Translations under genes and position numbers: made by a program
NCBI GenBank assembly: GCA_024734495.1
Contig: JALMQS010000844.1
Coordinates: 649,932 to 713,931, forward strand
DNA length: 64,000 nt
DNA from: Forficula auricularia
Lineage: Eukaryota; Arthropoda; Insecta; Dermaptera; Forficulidae
Direction: 5' to 3'
Notes under the pieces: model-generated
What the model was told of the DNA's origin: nothing
Seen by the model: the letters and a program-made list of their open reading frames with translations, nothing else
Database searches by the model: none
In this document: positions 11,794-23,970 of the stretch, piece after piece
Layout of the letters: each line of letters starts with the position of its first letter
How positions within the stretch are numbered: position 1 is the first letter of the stretch

Positions 11794-12370
11794 TGTGGGA
11801 TTTCATTTTCCGCTCTTTCGCGTGTAAAGTGCTTTTTGAAAATAGGGATCCATTTTCGCCTTGAAAAAGACGTTTGCCTGTCAGAGTCCTTCGATAGAAT
11901 GACTGGTGAGCAGCAAGGACACGCCCCTTTTATAAAAGAATCGAGCGCGGGAAAAATTATCCATACGTCACATAAAACGCGCGAAACAATTAACCAATCA
12001 GCTTAATTGCTAATTAGGTTATAAAAGAAGCCAGCTCCTCGAAGCGAAGTCAGTTATTGTTATCCAGTCTGCTGTTGTCATTTGCCAGTTGTGAGTTGGA
12101 ACGAAACGGCTTGTTTTGAAGAAGTGATTTGTATACACGTTCTGAAAAGAAGAAGCAATAAATGCGGGCATTGTGCCGTTATTTTGTTAAAAGCATAGTT
12201 TCAACCGCCTAGTGCGAATTCTTATTTTAAATAGCATTTATAACTGGCTCAAAGGCCGCCAATAGAGATTATCATCTCTGAAGATCACCTCCCATCCAAG
12301 CCCGGAAAATCTCCTTCCGACTAACCCTTCGAGCCAATCATATTAAAAATCATTCATCATCTCAATCATT
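11794..12370 (+). promoter_or_regulatory. Promoter/polyA-bearing segment, possible solo LTR
   Basis: The segment opens TGTGGGATTT and holds a TATA box (TATAAAA, 12020-12026). About 30 bp downstream is an arthropod initiator (TCAGTT, 12050-12055), and AATAAA follows at 12157-12162. That order, promoter then initiator then polyadenylation signal within 150 bp, is what an LTR carries. No matching partner LTR, primer-binding site or target duplication was found, so a solo LTR or an orphan promoter are both possible. Confidence 0.45.
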
Positions 12371-12463
12371 TCCTATATAATATATTCAATTATTTCCATT
12401 CTTATAATTCTAATTCAAAAATATTCATTTTAGTAAAAATAAAAAGCAAAGAATTTTAAAATA

Positions 12464-12535
12464 GTTCCATAGTCCAGTGGGTAAAGTGAGTGCCTCAAAT
12501 GCAAGAGGTCCCAGGTTCTAATACGATATCCGCTG
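12464..12535 (+). tRNA. tRNA-like sequence, probably a pseudogene or SINE head
   Basis: An A-box-like TAGTCCAGTGG and a weakened B box (GGTTCTAATAC instead of GGTTCRANNCC) are spaced as in a tRNA. The acceptor stem does not pair well (GTTCCAT against ATCCGCTGA), so it is not called as a working tRNA. Confidence 0.35.
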
Positions 12536-13390
12536 AATCAATTTTTTTTATTGAGATTTTCATCTATCAATAATTACTTTAATTAAGAAAAAATCAATTA
12601 AGATGAATTTTGATGAGGTCCAGACCTAGCCAGATCGTTTTTCATCCTCAAAGCTTGTTAATAGATTTTGTTTCATCAAAATAGGTAGGGCCGTTTTCAA
12701 AATAGAACCAAGATACAAATATATAAATAAATATATACAGGGTGTCCCAAAAGTCAAGGATCAAACGTGAACACGAGATAGGTGAGTTCAGGATTGTCCA
12801 AAATAAAAATAAAATTTTAATAAAACTCTTAGTTTTCGAGTTATGGGCATTTTTTTGAAAACCGTGAAAATCGCTACCTTGCTCTAAATAGTTGAATGCT
12901 GTGGCTACGAATTTTCATATTTTATAATTCTAATTTTTGTTACGGAATCCTGAATAATACTGCTATCGATCACAAAACAGAAAATAACTAAGAGTATTAT
13001 ACTTTTTGAGAAAAAAAATATTTTTGTCAGATTCATGTGTCAAAAAATTTTAATCAGCTAACTTTGACTCTTGATATCTTAAAAAAACTGTATCAAACAA
13101 TAATGGCAAATTATCTAAAAAATTGACGCATTTAATCAAGATTTCAAAATGGTATAAAACATTCCACTTTTTTAAAAAACAAAAACTAATATTTGCATTT
13201 TTATGCGAAAGGAACTAATTTCAAAACACAATTCGTAATTGGCTAAATGGTAGAATTTAACATGAAAACAGATATCAAATAAGCTGACGTGTTCTGATGT
13301 GGCCATCCACTTGACTTTACCATACAACCTGGCCCCTTACTTATATTTAATATTTAATAAAATTATTTATAATCATGTAGGGGGGGGGTT

Positions 13391-13745
13391 AGTTTTTGCA
13401 TTTTTAGACTCCTGGGACCCACTGATTATGTATACAAAAATTGGTTGAGTTTGGTAAATGGCCAAGATTTTCATTTTTTAACCCCCCCCCCATTTCGGGC
13501 GGTTAGTTTTTGCATTTTTAGACTTCTGGGGACCCACTGATTATGTATACAAAATTTGGTTGAGTTTGGTAAATGGCCAAGATTTTCATTTTTTGACCCT
13601 CCGCCCACCCCCCCCCACCCCAATTTTGGGCGGCTAGATTTTTTATTTTTAGACTTGTGGGGGTCCACTGATTATGTATACAAAATTTGGTTGAGTTTGC
13701 TCAAACGACCTAGATTTTTAATTTTTAACGCCCTCCACCCCCTTA
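13391..13745. repeat. Three tandem ~110-bp repeats in the foldback arm
   Basis: Each unit starts TTAGTTTTTGCATTTTTAGA, continues through CCCACTGATTATGTATAC and AAATTTGGTTGAGTTTG, and ends in a run of C. The same triplet, inverted, is at 17272-17530, and another copy is at 62170-62410. Confidence 0.75.
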
Positions 13746-13892
13746 ATTTTTGATCTATATGCACCAAAATCTAATCAGCTCTTAATCTCAATGGACCAAA
13801 ACTACGTGTGAAATTTGGTTTCGATATTCCCACTAGTTTTTGAGCTAGCTCATACACAAATTTGGTAACGCACAGACTAACTAACAGACATT

Positions 13893-16566
13893 TTGACACA
13901 ACAATTATATTCTCAAAAAGGGCAAGCGTCTGTCCTTGATGTCTGTTTAACCAACTTTGATAGTGATAATATGAGAGTCACTATTGAAGATGGAATTAGT
14001 GATCATTATTCTGTGGTAATAGAATATTCGGGATCAGTTAGTCAGTCTCTAACCTTCGAAAAGAAGCATTGGCTGTATAGATTAGGAGATAAAATGGGAT
14101 TTAATAATTTTTTGGAATCTAAATTTTTAGAATGGTCTGTAATTCGGGATGTAGATCAGCAATGGGATGGGCTTATGAATCTTTTGGAAGAAGGAAAATA
14201 TAAATTTATTCCCTCTAAATTAGTTAAAGTGGGTAACGATCCTGTTTACTATGATAGAACCATTAAGAATTTAAAACGGAAATGTAGGATAGCATATTCT
14301 AATAGGAATAAGTCTTCGAATCATAAAAGAAAATTCCGAGAGCTAAATAGGCTGTTAATTGAAAAAAGAATTTGACTAGAGTTAATTATTTGAATAATTA
14401 TATAGATAGGAATAGTAGTAATAGAAATTGGTTTAATGTTTATTCGTTTCTTAAGGAATTAAATGTTTCGGCAAATGTCCCTGCGCTTTTAGGGGATGAT
14501 GGTGAATTGGTTGAGGATAATGTGTTGAAGGCAAATTTATTAAATAGACAGTATTCGTCCGTTTTTGTACCTCTAGAGGAGGGTGAGTTAGTTGATGGAG
14601 GTTCTAGTGATAGTCAGATGGAGGATTTAGTCATTTTGGAATCGGATGTAGCATTAGGTATTAAGAGGTTAAAACCAGGAAAGGCCTCGGGGGAGGATGA
14701 AATTAATAGTGATCTCTTGAAATTTGTAGTGGATAGTATTTCAAAATTTTTATGTTTACTTTTTAATAGATGTTTGGATGAGGGAACTATGCCTATTGGT
14801 TGGAAAAGAGCGTTAGTTATTCCTGTTTATAAAGGGGGAGATAAGAGCTTAGCTTGTAATTATAGGCCAGTGAGTTTAACAAGTCTGGTGGGCAAAATTT
14901 TAGAGAGGTTGGTAGGCTCTCGTATCCGCTCGTATTTGGAAGGGCAAGGATGGTTCTATCATAGGCAACATGGTTTTAGAAAAAATTATTCCTGTAATTC
15001 TCAATTAGTTTCTTTTATTCAGGAATTACAGGAAGCTTTGGATAAAAGTAAGTGTGTAGATGCAGTATTTTTGGACTTTGCCAAGGCTTTCGATAAAGTC
15101 AGTCATAAAATTATTTTAGAAAAATTAAACTCGTCAGGTTGTCTGTTAAGTTAATTAAATTTATTCGGTGTTTTCTTAGGGATAGAACTCAAATTGTAAA
15201 AGTGGGTAATGGTCTGTCTGATAGAGTAGATGTCACGTCTGGGGTGATTCAAGGTAGTGTTCTGGGTCCTCTTCTTTTTCTTATATATGTAAATGATTTG
15301 CCTTCTATCGTGCAATCATCTATTAGGCTTTTCGCGGATGATTGTGTCGTATATAGAATAATTGATAATGATTGTGATAGCCTTACTTTACAGAATGACC
15401 TGGATCAAATTGAAGGATGGTGTAGATCCAATTCAATGGAACTAAACCATTCCAAGTCAAATTTGGTTAGATTTAGTACTAGAAATCTGGTTAGTCCTCA
15501 AAATTATTACATTGGTGGAAATATTATCAATGAATCTAAATTTTATAAATATTTAGGCATACATATTCAGGCAAATTTAAAGTGGGACATGCATATTAGT
15601 TATATAGTCAATAAGGCTTATAGGAAATTGGGGATGTTTGGTAGAATTTTGAAGGGTACATCTAGAGAAGTCAAGTCAAAAGTTTATTTAACTTATGTAA
15701 GACCTAATTTAGAGTATTGTTCTGTGGTTTGGGACAAACATCCACAACGATTAGAGAGAAAATTGATATGGTACAAAGGAGGGCGGCTAGATTTGTTTTT
15801 GGTAAATTTGATAGGTTTAGTAGTGTCACTTCAATGATTAATGAATTAGGATGGTCTAGTTTATTGGAGAGAAGGGAATGGGCTAAATTGAAAGTGATTT
15901 TCAAAGCCTATAAGGGTTTTAGGAGTTGGGAGGAAATAACGAATAGATTTCAGGAACCAAATTATTTAGGTAGAGCTGATCATAGAAAAGATTCGTAAGC
16001 CAAGATTCTTGAAAAATATCGGTTTACATTCATTTGTAGGATCTGGCATTGATTTGTGGAACAGTCTGTCTGTTACTACTTGGGATTATAGTCCTCTGCC
16101 CCCTATGATTAAATCAATTATAAATTTTGTCAAGTCCTAATGTCCTAGAGTTGTGCAAAATTTTATTTAGTTCTCACAAGCAGAGATTAGGTGAGGTAGA
16201 GAGAGGTCATACCATCCTTGTTAAGGTTTTGACCAGGTTTCCTTAACAGCTTATGGCAAATGCCGGGATGGCTAATGCGTCGCTTGCTCCTGGTATCGGG
16301 TTTTGCGCGGAATTTTTAAATTACTTTTTGTCTTTTGATGGAAATCTATGGTCATGTTATTTGTTAATGAGCATACATTTCTATTTTTTTTCTTTTTTTT
16401 TTTTTTTTACTTGTTTATTATTTGTTAAATTGTTGTAATTAATTTGTATTGATGTTTATTAATGTATTGTAGCTAGATTGTATTGATGTTTGGAGGACCT
16501 AGCCACCGAGGACTTGTGCCTCTAAGCAGGTCGAGAAATAAAGATTTATTTATTTATTTATTTATT
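13893..16566 (+). pseudogene. Jockey/CR1-like LINE, 5' truncated, frameshifted
   Basis: A non-LTR retrotransposon that copied itself by target-primed reverse transcription. It opens inside the endonuclease C-terminus (GISDHYSVVIEY, the SDH block, near 14000), then a linker. The reverse transcriptase begins around 14650: GKASGEDEINSDLLK, IPVYKGGDKSLACNYRPVSL, VFLDFAKAFDKVSH, then GVIQGSVLGPLLFLIYVNDL and the catalytic FADD at 15331-15342. The C-terminal domain runs to about 16138. Frame breaks at about 14372, 15140, 15735 and 16000 disable it. It ends in a TTTA-repeat tail (16541-16566) and lies inside the 12738-18170 foldback. Confidence 0.88.
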
Positions 16567-16921
16567 TTAGAAAAAAAATATTTTTGTCAGATTCATGTGT
16601 CAAAAAATTTCAATCAGCTAACTTTGACTCTTGATATCTTAAAAAAACTGTGTCAAAGGATAATGGCAAATGATCTAAAAATGGTATAAAACATTCCACT
16701 TTTTTAAAAAACAAAAACTAATATTTGCATTTTTATGCGAAAGGAACTAATTTCAAAACACAATTCGTAATTGGCTAAAGGGTAGAATTTAACATGAAAA
16801 CTAATTTAATTTATTAAAATATTTTTATTCAATTAAAATAAATGTTCAAAATAATAATTGTTTTTATATTCAATATCTATTAATATTTAAAATTACAAAT
16901 TAAAATTAAAATTATTACTTT

Positions 16922-17640
16922 ACCATACAGGGTATGGTCAATTGTTGTAATCGTGCATGAAAAAAGTGGTTTTTTTCCTTCTTTTTTTCAAAATATCTAA
17001 AAAACGGCTGAAACTATTTCGATTAAAAAAATTGAGCGAAACCATGGAATTTAGGTCTACAAAAAAGCTCTAATAAGTGAACATCGAAAAAATTATATTT
17101 TTTGAGAATATAATTGTTGTGTCAAAATGTCTGTTAGTTAGTCTGTGCGTTACCAAATTTGTGTATGAGCTAGCTCAAAAACTAGTGTGAATATCGAAAC
17201 CAAATTTCACACGTAGTTTTGGTCCATTGAGATTAAGAGCTGATTAGATTTTGGTGCATATAGATCAAAAATTAAGGGGGTGGAGGGGGGGGGGCGTTAA
17301 AAATTAAAAATCTAGGTCGTTTGAGCAAACTCAACCAAATTTTGTATACATAATCAGTGGACCCCCACAAGTCTAAAAATGAAAAATCTAGCAGCCCAAA
17401 ATTGGGGGGGGGGGGCGGAGGGTCAAAAAATGAAAATCTTGGCCATTTACCAAACTCAACCAATTTTTGTATCCATAATCAGTGGGTCCCAGGAGTCTAA
17501 AAATGCAAAAACTAACCCCCCCCCCTACATGATTATAAATAATTTTATTAAATATTAAATATAAGTAAGGGGCCAGGTTGTATGGTAAAGTCAAGTGGAT
17601 GGCCACATCAGAACACGTCAGCTTATTTGATATCTGTTTT
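16922..17640. repeat. CCATACAGGGTATGG family, copy
   Basis: A non-coding repeat of about 720 bp that begins TTTACCATACAGGGTATGG and continues GTAATCGTGCATGAAAAAAG. It contains three internal ~110-bp repeats with G/C runs and ends TTGTATGGTAAAGTCAAGTG. Other copies: 62050-62765 (inverted), 13270-13919 (partial, inverted), 54562-54940, 26092-26275 and 58515-58555 (fragments). It is not recognised as a named family. Confidence 0.65.
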
Positions 17641-18170
17641 CATGTTAAATTCTACCCTTTAGCCAATTACGAATTGTGTTTTGAAATTAGTTCCTTTCGC
17701 ATAAAAATGCAAATATTATTTTTTGTTTTTTAAAAAAGTGGAATGTTTTATACCATTTTGAAATCTTGATTAAATGCGTCAATTTTTTAGATAATTTGCC
17801 ATTATTGTTTGATACAGTTTTTTTTTAAGATATCAAGAGTCAAAGTTAGCTGATTAAAATTTTTTGACACATGAATCTGACAAAAATATTTTTTTTCTCA
17901 AAAAGTATAATACTCTTAGTTATTTTCTGTTTTGTGATCGATAGCAGTATTATTCAGGATTCCGTAACAAAAATTAGAATTATAAAATATGAAAATTCGT
18001 AGCCACAGCATTCAACTATTTAGAGCAGGGTAGCGATTTTCACGGTTTTCAAAAAAATGCCCATAACTCGAAAACTAAGAGTTTTATTAAAAAATTTTTT
18101 TTTATTTTGGACAATCCTGAACTCACCTATCTCGTGTTCACGTTTGATCCTTGACTTTTGGGACACCCTG

Positions 18171-19704
18171 TATATATATATAAATAAATATACAATTTTT
18201 GCTCGTTTAATAAGAGTAGATATATTCTAACTTTTATTATTGGCCCGATTTCTTATACCTACAAATAAGCTATTTATTTTGGCATTGAGCGATAAAATTT
18301 AACTTTTTCACCCTCAAAAAAATCTGGAATGAATGCAAAGGGACCCCCCTGTGGGCTCAATCCTTGATTTTTTCAGAAAAATAAAATATGAATTCCCAAG
18401 ATATTTTTATCAATTCTAATATAAGATTATTTAGAGACCAATCCACCTCAAGATCGTGCAGCTCTGCGTGGTTTAGAACCCGCACAGATCAAGAGATGAA
18501 ATCGGTCTTGTGTTTTCTCACTTGCCCTTAATAGATGGTAAATAAATTTGGAAGCGGGGGGTGTCTGAGCCGTCCAAGTGAGCTTCCAAATTAGGGTAAA
18601 AATGGACTGGTTATCTTTCTGTTGACGCTTCGAGGTTTCTTATAGCCTTTTCCTATTTCAAAGCTTAATTCTAATGTGAGAGTGGTAGGATCACACAGGG
18701 TTACACAAATAAAAATAATGTACACTAACTCCCATTAATTTTTAAAACCAAAAGAAATTTTATTGATATCAAAGAAAAATAAAAAGAAAATTTATGTTGC
18801 AATTTTGAATTTTGAATTTAAAGATGATTTGAAATTTTAATATTGAAATTTTAGTATTGTTTAAGTTTGAATGAAGTTATTATTTTAAGTTGTCTAATTA
18901 ATTTGATTTATATTTGATAGTGGGGGCTTCAAGGGTCGATTTCGCCTCGAATGCCTTTGGATTTACAAAATTTGGTGGGGTCCACTTGATGTGATGCTAT
19001 ATAAGACAATTATGAAAAAAGAATTTGTATTATTTTCAATGTTATAATCTATAAATTAATGTTTAATTATTTATTTAATTCAATGTTTTTATTTAATCAT
19101 TCAATGTTTCATTATAATTTATACTTTTGTTAATTTAATTAATCTAATTTATTTATTTTAATTGTATTTTCTTTAATTATTAATTATTTATTTATTGAAC
19201 AACATTATTCTTGAGCCCATGAATCCATTTTCTACCTTGCTTGATCAATTTGAGAGAGTTTTTAATTTACTTTCGGACTTAGGCCAATATGAATCCGTTC
19301 AACCCCTATTATCTTTATTTTACTAATTTTTTAACTATTACTAAGGTCCGTAATTCACCTGTTTCGCCTTTTTTGCCTAAATTATGTATTCTCTCGAATT
19401 CATCAAGTGTTAATTAATAGAATCTAAATTCATGCCCCTTTGAACTATTTTTTTTAAATTAACATTATATATTTTCAATTATAGTTATCATTAAATTATT
19501 ATTATTATTATTATTATTTAAATTATAGTATACTAAAAGTTCACGTGTTATCTACTAAAACAGATTGTCTTTGAACTGCAGTTCATTTTTTATGAATTAA
19601 TTTAGAATTCCGTGGAGTAAATTCGCGAGCAAATCCACTCAACGGAATTTTTAACAAATTATAAGTAAATTTGTTTTTCTAGTATATTTATACAAATATA
19701 GAAA
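18171..19704. other. AT-rich DNA without supported genes
   Basis: A segment at about 18176-18228 (TACAATTTTTGCTCGTTTAA and flanks) recurs in direct orientation at about 21612-21660. A moderately GC-rich part (18300-18660) looks like decayed unique or repeat sequence. The remainder is AT-rich with an ATT microsatellite at about 19497-19518. Confidence 0.4.
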
Positions 19705-20322
19705 ATTATCAAATTAATTAAATTAATCTTAAGAAATTCAAAGATGTTTTATAAAGCGAAATTTAGAGAATACTTAGCAGACTACCGTTTTATAAGAACC
19801 ATTGAGGTCACGATTCTCCATCCTGAACCAAGAGAGCGAAAAAGATATGGTCCATCTAGATGTTACCCGGTAATAATCCGAGCCTGCATGATACTACTCG
19901 ACCACCTAGAGGACATGGCATCTCAAGTTCTTATATATATACTTCTCGATTTCAGACGTCTTACAAGTCTATTCTACATAGAGAGATGATACAAATTAAT
20001 TTAGAATTCTAAATTAATTTGTATCATCTCTCTATGTAAGAATAGACTTGTAAAAGGCGTCTGAATCGAGAGAGTAATATATAAGAACTTGAGATGCCAT
20101 GTCCCTCTGGGTGGTCCGGGGTGGGGTATCATGCGGGCTATACGCGGATTGATACCGGGTAACATCTAGATGGACCATATCTTTTTTCGCTCTCTTGGTT
20201 CAGGATGGAGAATCAGTTGGACCTCAATGGTTCTTATAAAACGGTAGTCTCGCTAAGTATTCTCTAAATTTCGCTTTATAAAAACATCTTTGAATTTCTT
20301 AAGATTAATTTAATTAATTTGA
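19705..20322. repeat. ~620-bp near-perfect palindrome
   Basis: Two arms of about 305 bp meet with no spacer at TTAGAATTCTAA (about 20005-20016). They differ by scattered substitutions and a few indels. A plus-strand frame with ATG at 19744 (81 codons) is simply one arm and has no recognised domain. Confidence 0.75.
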
Positions 20323-21004
20323 TAATTTTTTATGGTTTGAATCATTAATTAAGAGAGGAGAGGTTTTGCTTATCTTTTCATCGATCACTATGGGCTTGTT
20401 CCGACGGCTTCGAGTTCCAGGGCTCCCACTTCTTCAGAAGGCTACACAGATACTGGAGTACGTCATGTTAACCTGGCGTCCCAAGGCATCATTAAACGCT
20501 CCAGTATAATATCTTCCAGTTCTTGGTAGTCGGAGTTCTGGAGCCTGGAGAGGGCCGGATCACACCTTTACGTGGCTCTTCTTAGTTTTTCTTAACGTTG
20601 CATATTGTTTAAGGCTTTTAAATTATACTCTGGTGTATTGTTTCAAGTGTTCTGAATTCTACTCAAGGTGTTTAATATTTGCCGTTTTAAAATCTACTCA
20701 GATGCATATTATTTCAGGTTTTAAATTCTACTAATTTTTCTCTCTTCACCATCCGCTCAGCTGCCCTTGTGATAGGAGAATTCCCTCCCTCTATTTTCAA
20801 TCCATTCTCCTCTCATTTCTTTTTATCTATTTTAACAAATTTCTATTTTATATTAAAAATAAAACACATTTGACTTAAAATTAGGATTCTCTCTTTTTTC
20901 TATTTTAAATTTCTTTTTCCAAAGCATTCATTTCGATTCGAGCCTTAATCCTTTTTCTTGTTAATTTTTTATATTTTAAACATTTCATAATAATATTAAT
21001 TAAA
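20323..21004. other. Intergenic, no gene seen
   Basis: A slightly GC-richer patch (20380-20590) contains no recognisable protein. Loosely repeated phrases such as TCTACTCAGG and TCTACTCAAGG occur at 20655-20740. The 13 bp before 21005 form the left copy of a target duplication. Confidence 0.35.
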
Positions 21005-21092
21005 CAATTGGATGTTGATGAAAGCAGTCCACGGTGGTTGCAAAAAAACAAGACTATAGTGGTTTTATTATTTTACATTTACTTGTCAAACC

Positions 21093-21125
21093 GACGTTTC
21101 GGAGATTTATTCTCTCCTTCTTCAG
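21093..21125 (-). ncRNA. Hammerhead-ribozyme-like core (left arm)
   Basis: The reverse complement reads CTGAAGA, a 5-bp stem II (GGAGA / TCTCC type), GAAA and CGTC. It mirrors the plus-strand core at 21188-21220. Confidence 0.6.
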
Positions 21126-21187
21126 GGTAACAAAAAGTCAATGAAAGTAGTTCAAAACATAATTACTTTCATTGACTTTTTGTTACC

Positions 21188-21220
21188 CTGAAGAAGGAGA
21201 GAATAAATCTCCGAAACGTC
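21188..21220 (+). ncRNA. Hammerhead-ribozyme-like core (right arm)
   Basis: CTGAAGA, stem II (GGAG...CTCC), GAAACGTC. Stem III would be the minimal palindrome ACGT. Stem I can form between TTTGTTACC just upstream and GGTTTAACAAA just downstream, with a 2-nt bulge. All conserved hammerhead core positions are therefore present. Confidence 0.65.
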
Positions 21221-21348
21221 GGTTTAACAAATAAATGTAAAATAATAAAACCTCTATAGTCTTATTTTTTTACAACCACCGTGGACTGCTTTCATCAACA
21301 TCCAATTGCATATTTATACCAGTCCGTCTCCTAAAGAAAAACTCTATC

Positions 21349-22038
21349 AATATTAATTAAATTCAATATGAAAATTATTTGTTTTAAATACATAATCTTT
21401 TTTTTACTTCTGAAATTTCTATTTATTAATTATTATTGTTTTAAATTTAGAAAATGTCTGGAATTCCAATAAAATTTCCTTTTAATACCTTTTATTTAAA
21501 AAAAAAAACTCAAAAAATTTGTCCCCAAAACTTTAATTTTTTTTCAAATTTTGCCCCTTAACAGGGCCAAAAATAATTGAAAACTTGGGTGGATTTTGAG
21601 GTTGTGTACAATATATATAAATAAATATACAATTTTTGCTCGTTTAATAAGAGTAGATAAATCACGTGACTCGAGTCAAAAGACATTAATTTATTATACT
21701 TAGTAATTAAATTATTTCATACTTCCGATTAAAAATGATGTTAGCTAACATCTAAATTAAAACAATTAATTTATTTGTTAATTTTAGTTGAAAAAAAATT
21801 TAGATTTTATTTTGACTTGCGGGGTACTTACTGTCCGAAGAACCTTAATATTATTTTCAAAAAAGAATTTCGTATTAAAATTGATAACTGAAATTCAAAC
21901 GTGAATCTAAATGACTGTAGGTCGTCAACTGCTTCGAATTTAATTGACTTGAAATTAGCAGGGCAACCTCACTTATCTGTTTTTTATTAGTTTTATTTAA
22001 TTTAGTTATATAAAAATAGAAGCAATAGAGTCAATTTT
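21349..22038. other. 3' flank of zinc-finger gene, AT-rich
   Basis: Mostly anonymous. It includes the second copy of the 48-bp repeat shared with 18176-18228 (about 21612-21660). No clear polyadenylation signal was assigned to the zinc-finger gene. Confidence 0.35.
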
Positions 22039-23303
22039 CTAGGAGTGCGTTTTCAAATGCCTTTTGAGATGACTCTTTTCTGAGAAACTCTTATGGCACT
22101 GCTCACAGACAAAAGGCTTTTCTCCTGTATGAATAAGTATATGCCTTTTGAGAGTTCCTTTTACCGAGAAAGCCTTATCGCAGTGATCACAGACGTAAGG
22201 CTTTTCTTTTTCGCCTGTATGAGTAAGTAAATGGGTTTTGAGAGTTCCTTTTACCAAGAAAGCCTTATCGCAGTGTCCACAGACGAAAGGCTTTTCGCCT
22301 GTATGAGTAAGTAAATGCATTTTGAGAGTTCCTTTTACCATGAAAGCCTTATCGCAGTGTTCACAGACGAAAGGCTTTTCGCCTGTATGAGTAAGTAAAT
22401 GCTCTTTGAGATGATGTTTTAGCGGGAAACGCTTATTGCACAGATCACAGACGAAAGGCTTTTCACCTGTATGGATAAATAAATGGTTTTTAAAATTATC
22501 TTTTCGCGAGAAAACCTTATTGCAGTGATCACAGACGAAAGGATTTTCGCCTGTATGAGTAAGTAAATGTGTTTTGAGATCATCTTTTTTCAAAAAACCC
22601 TTCGCGCAATGATCACAGACAAAAGGCTTTTCACCTGAATGAATAAATAAATGACTTTTGAGTTGATGTTTTCGATAGAAACCCTTATTGCACTGATTAC
22701 AGACGAAAGGTTTGTTGCCTGTATGAATAAGTAAATGCCTTTTGAGAATACTCTTGTCTGAGAAACCCTTATTGCATTGATCACAGAAGAAAGGCTTATT
22801 GCCTGTATGAATAAGTAAATGCCTTTTGAGATTACTCTTTTCTGAGAAACCCTTATTGCACTGATCACAGACGTAAGGGGCTGTATGAATAAATAAATGT
22901 CTTTTTAGCACATCTTTTCGTGAGAAACTCTTCTCGCAGTGATCACAGGCGAAAGGCTTTTGGCCTGTATTCTTGTTATTAGAAATAGTTCCCGAACGTT
23001 GATTACTTTGTTTTGATTTCAATTTTTCTTGATCGTTAGGACAGGGTAAAGACCGTTTTATTCCATGGTATTGATTATGAACGGTCACTTTAGAAGCCTT
23101 CTCGCTCTGGGGAGTCATAACAATAAGAGGTTCCGGTTTGGTTTCAACATTGTATTTCCGCTCGATCAGATGGCTTGTTAATAGTATTTTTTCCGAATGG
23201 CCTTCCTGGATATGGCTTTCAAAATCAGACAATGATAGGAATCCAGAGAAACATTCGTCACAGAAATAATCTTCAGTTTCATTCTTCGTTAGATTAGTCG
23301 TGC
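22039..23303 (-). CDS. C2H2 zinc-finger protein, last exon (11 tandem fingers)
   Basis: A probable nuclear DNA-binding transcription factor. The exon starts at a strong acceptor (TTTTTTTCCAG, exon from 23303) and stops at 22039. It encodes one degenerate finger (YFCDECFSGF...H-x4-H), a basic linker of about 90 residues, then 11 C2H2 fingers of 28-residue period ending LKRHLKTHS. Linkers are mostly TGEKP, with variants TGNKP (two), TAP and TGEKEKP. Helix positions -1/2/3/6 vary between fingers. Fingers 8 to 10 share V, G and T at the first three, suggesting recent duplication of one finger. No frame break is seen, so it looks functional. Upstream open codons to 23439 are intron. Confidence 0.88.
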
Positions 23304-23970
23304 CTGGAAAAAAATAAATGTATTGATGAGATGAAATTTTATATAAGGAAGTAAAGTTTATTGTAGTTTTTTTATTTTTAAGCAATCTCAAAAAGCTTAA
23401 TCCCTTGAATGTTCTAATTATCTCCGAGATGGAGTACAAAGGGAATGAGTCCTATTTTCATCTAAATTAGAATTTGAACAAAAGTTTTAGGAGAATGCTT
23501 CCAATGTTGTTATTTTTTTTAGTAGGCCCCCTTATAGCCCTCCGATCCTCCCACTCAGGATCCGGTTGAGTGGCTCAGGGTGTGGGCACAGCAGAACGGT
23601 GTGAAACCTTAGTATGCTGCGACCAAGAATAAAATAATAATAATAACAATAAAAAAAGGGAATACCGCATGTCGTCCAAACAATAAAAATAAATAAATAA
23701 ATAAATACACTGGGAAGAATAAATAAATAAATAATCAAATAAATAAAACAAAAAAATAAATAGAATATGTCACTGGGTTTAAAGAAATTGTTGTTAAATT
23801 ATTTAAAAATAAATAATTTAAAAAACAGATAAATAAATAAGTAGACAGGAAGTTGCCGCAGTCAAGGAATAAAAAAAAATTAAATAAATAGTCAGAAAAC
23901 TGCCATGATCAAGAAAAATAAATATTTGACTGGGAATATAGGTTACTGGGTAAAATATTAAATAAATAGA

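Larger units (their letters stand above)
12738..18170. mobile_element. Large foldback transposon, CAGGGTGTCCC ends, TA flanks
   Basis: The ends CAGGGTGTCCCAAAAGTCAAG and its complement lie at 12738 and 18170, each abutted by TA. This suggests a Tc1/mariner-type origin. The arms are over 1 kb (12738-13919 and 17098-18170) and very similar. They themselves include the non-coding CCATACAGGGTATGG family. Between the arms sit a 5'-truncated LINE (13893-16566), a partial repeat of arm sequence (16567-16925) and the inner end of the CCATACAGGGTATGG family. No transposase of its own is seen. Confidence 0.7.
21005..21348 (+). mobile_element. Penelope-like foldback element with hammerhead motifs, 13-bp TSD
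   Basis: A 344-bp element between identical copies of AATATTAATTAAA (20992-21004 and 21349-21361). Arms 21006-21150 and 21160-21307 are nearly perfect inverted copies. Each has a hammerhead-like core. A tail outside the right arm (21308-21348, ATACCAGTCCGTCTCCTAAA) matches the tail at 61801-61853. This gives plus-strand sense. There is no coding sequence. Confidence 0.8.

Noticed and set aside
12464..12535. Functional tRNA gene
   Set aside because: The B box is mutated and the acceptor stem does not pair, so it is kept only as a tRNA-like sequence.
19744..19989. ATG-initiated 81-codon frame as a gene
   Set aside because: It is one arm of the long palindrome, the mirrored arm is disrupted, and no domain is seen.
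22590..22868. Second minus-strand frame inside the zinc-finger exon
   Set aside because: It is an alternative-frame shadow created by the 84-bp finger periodicity.
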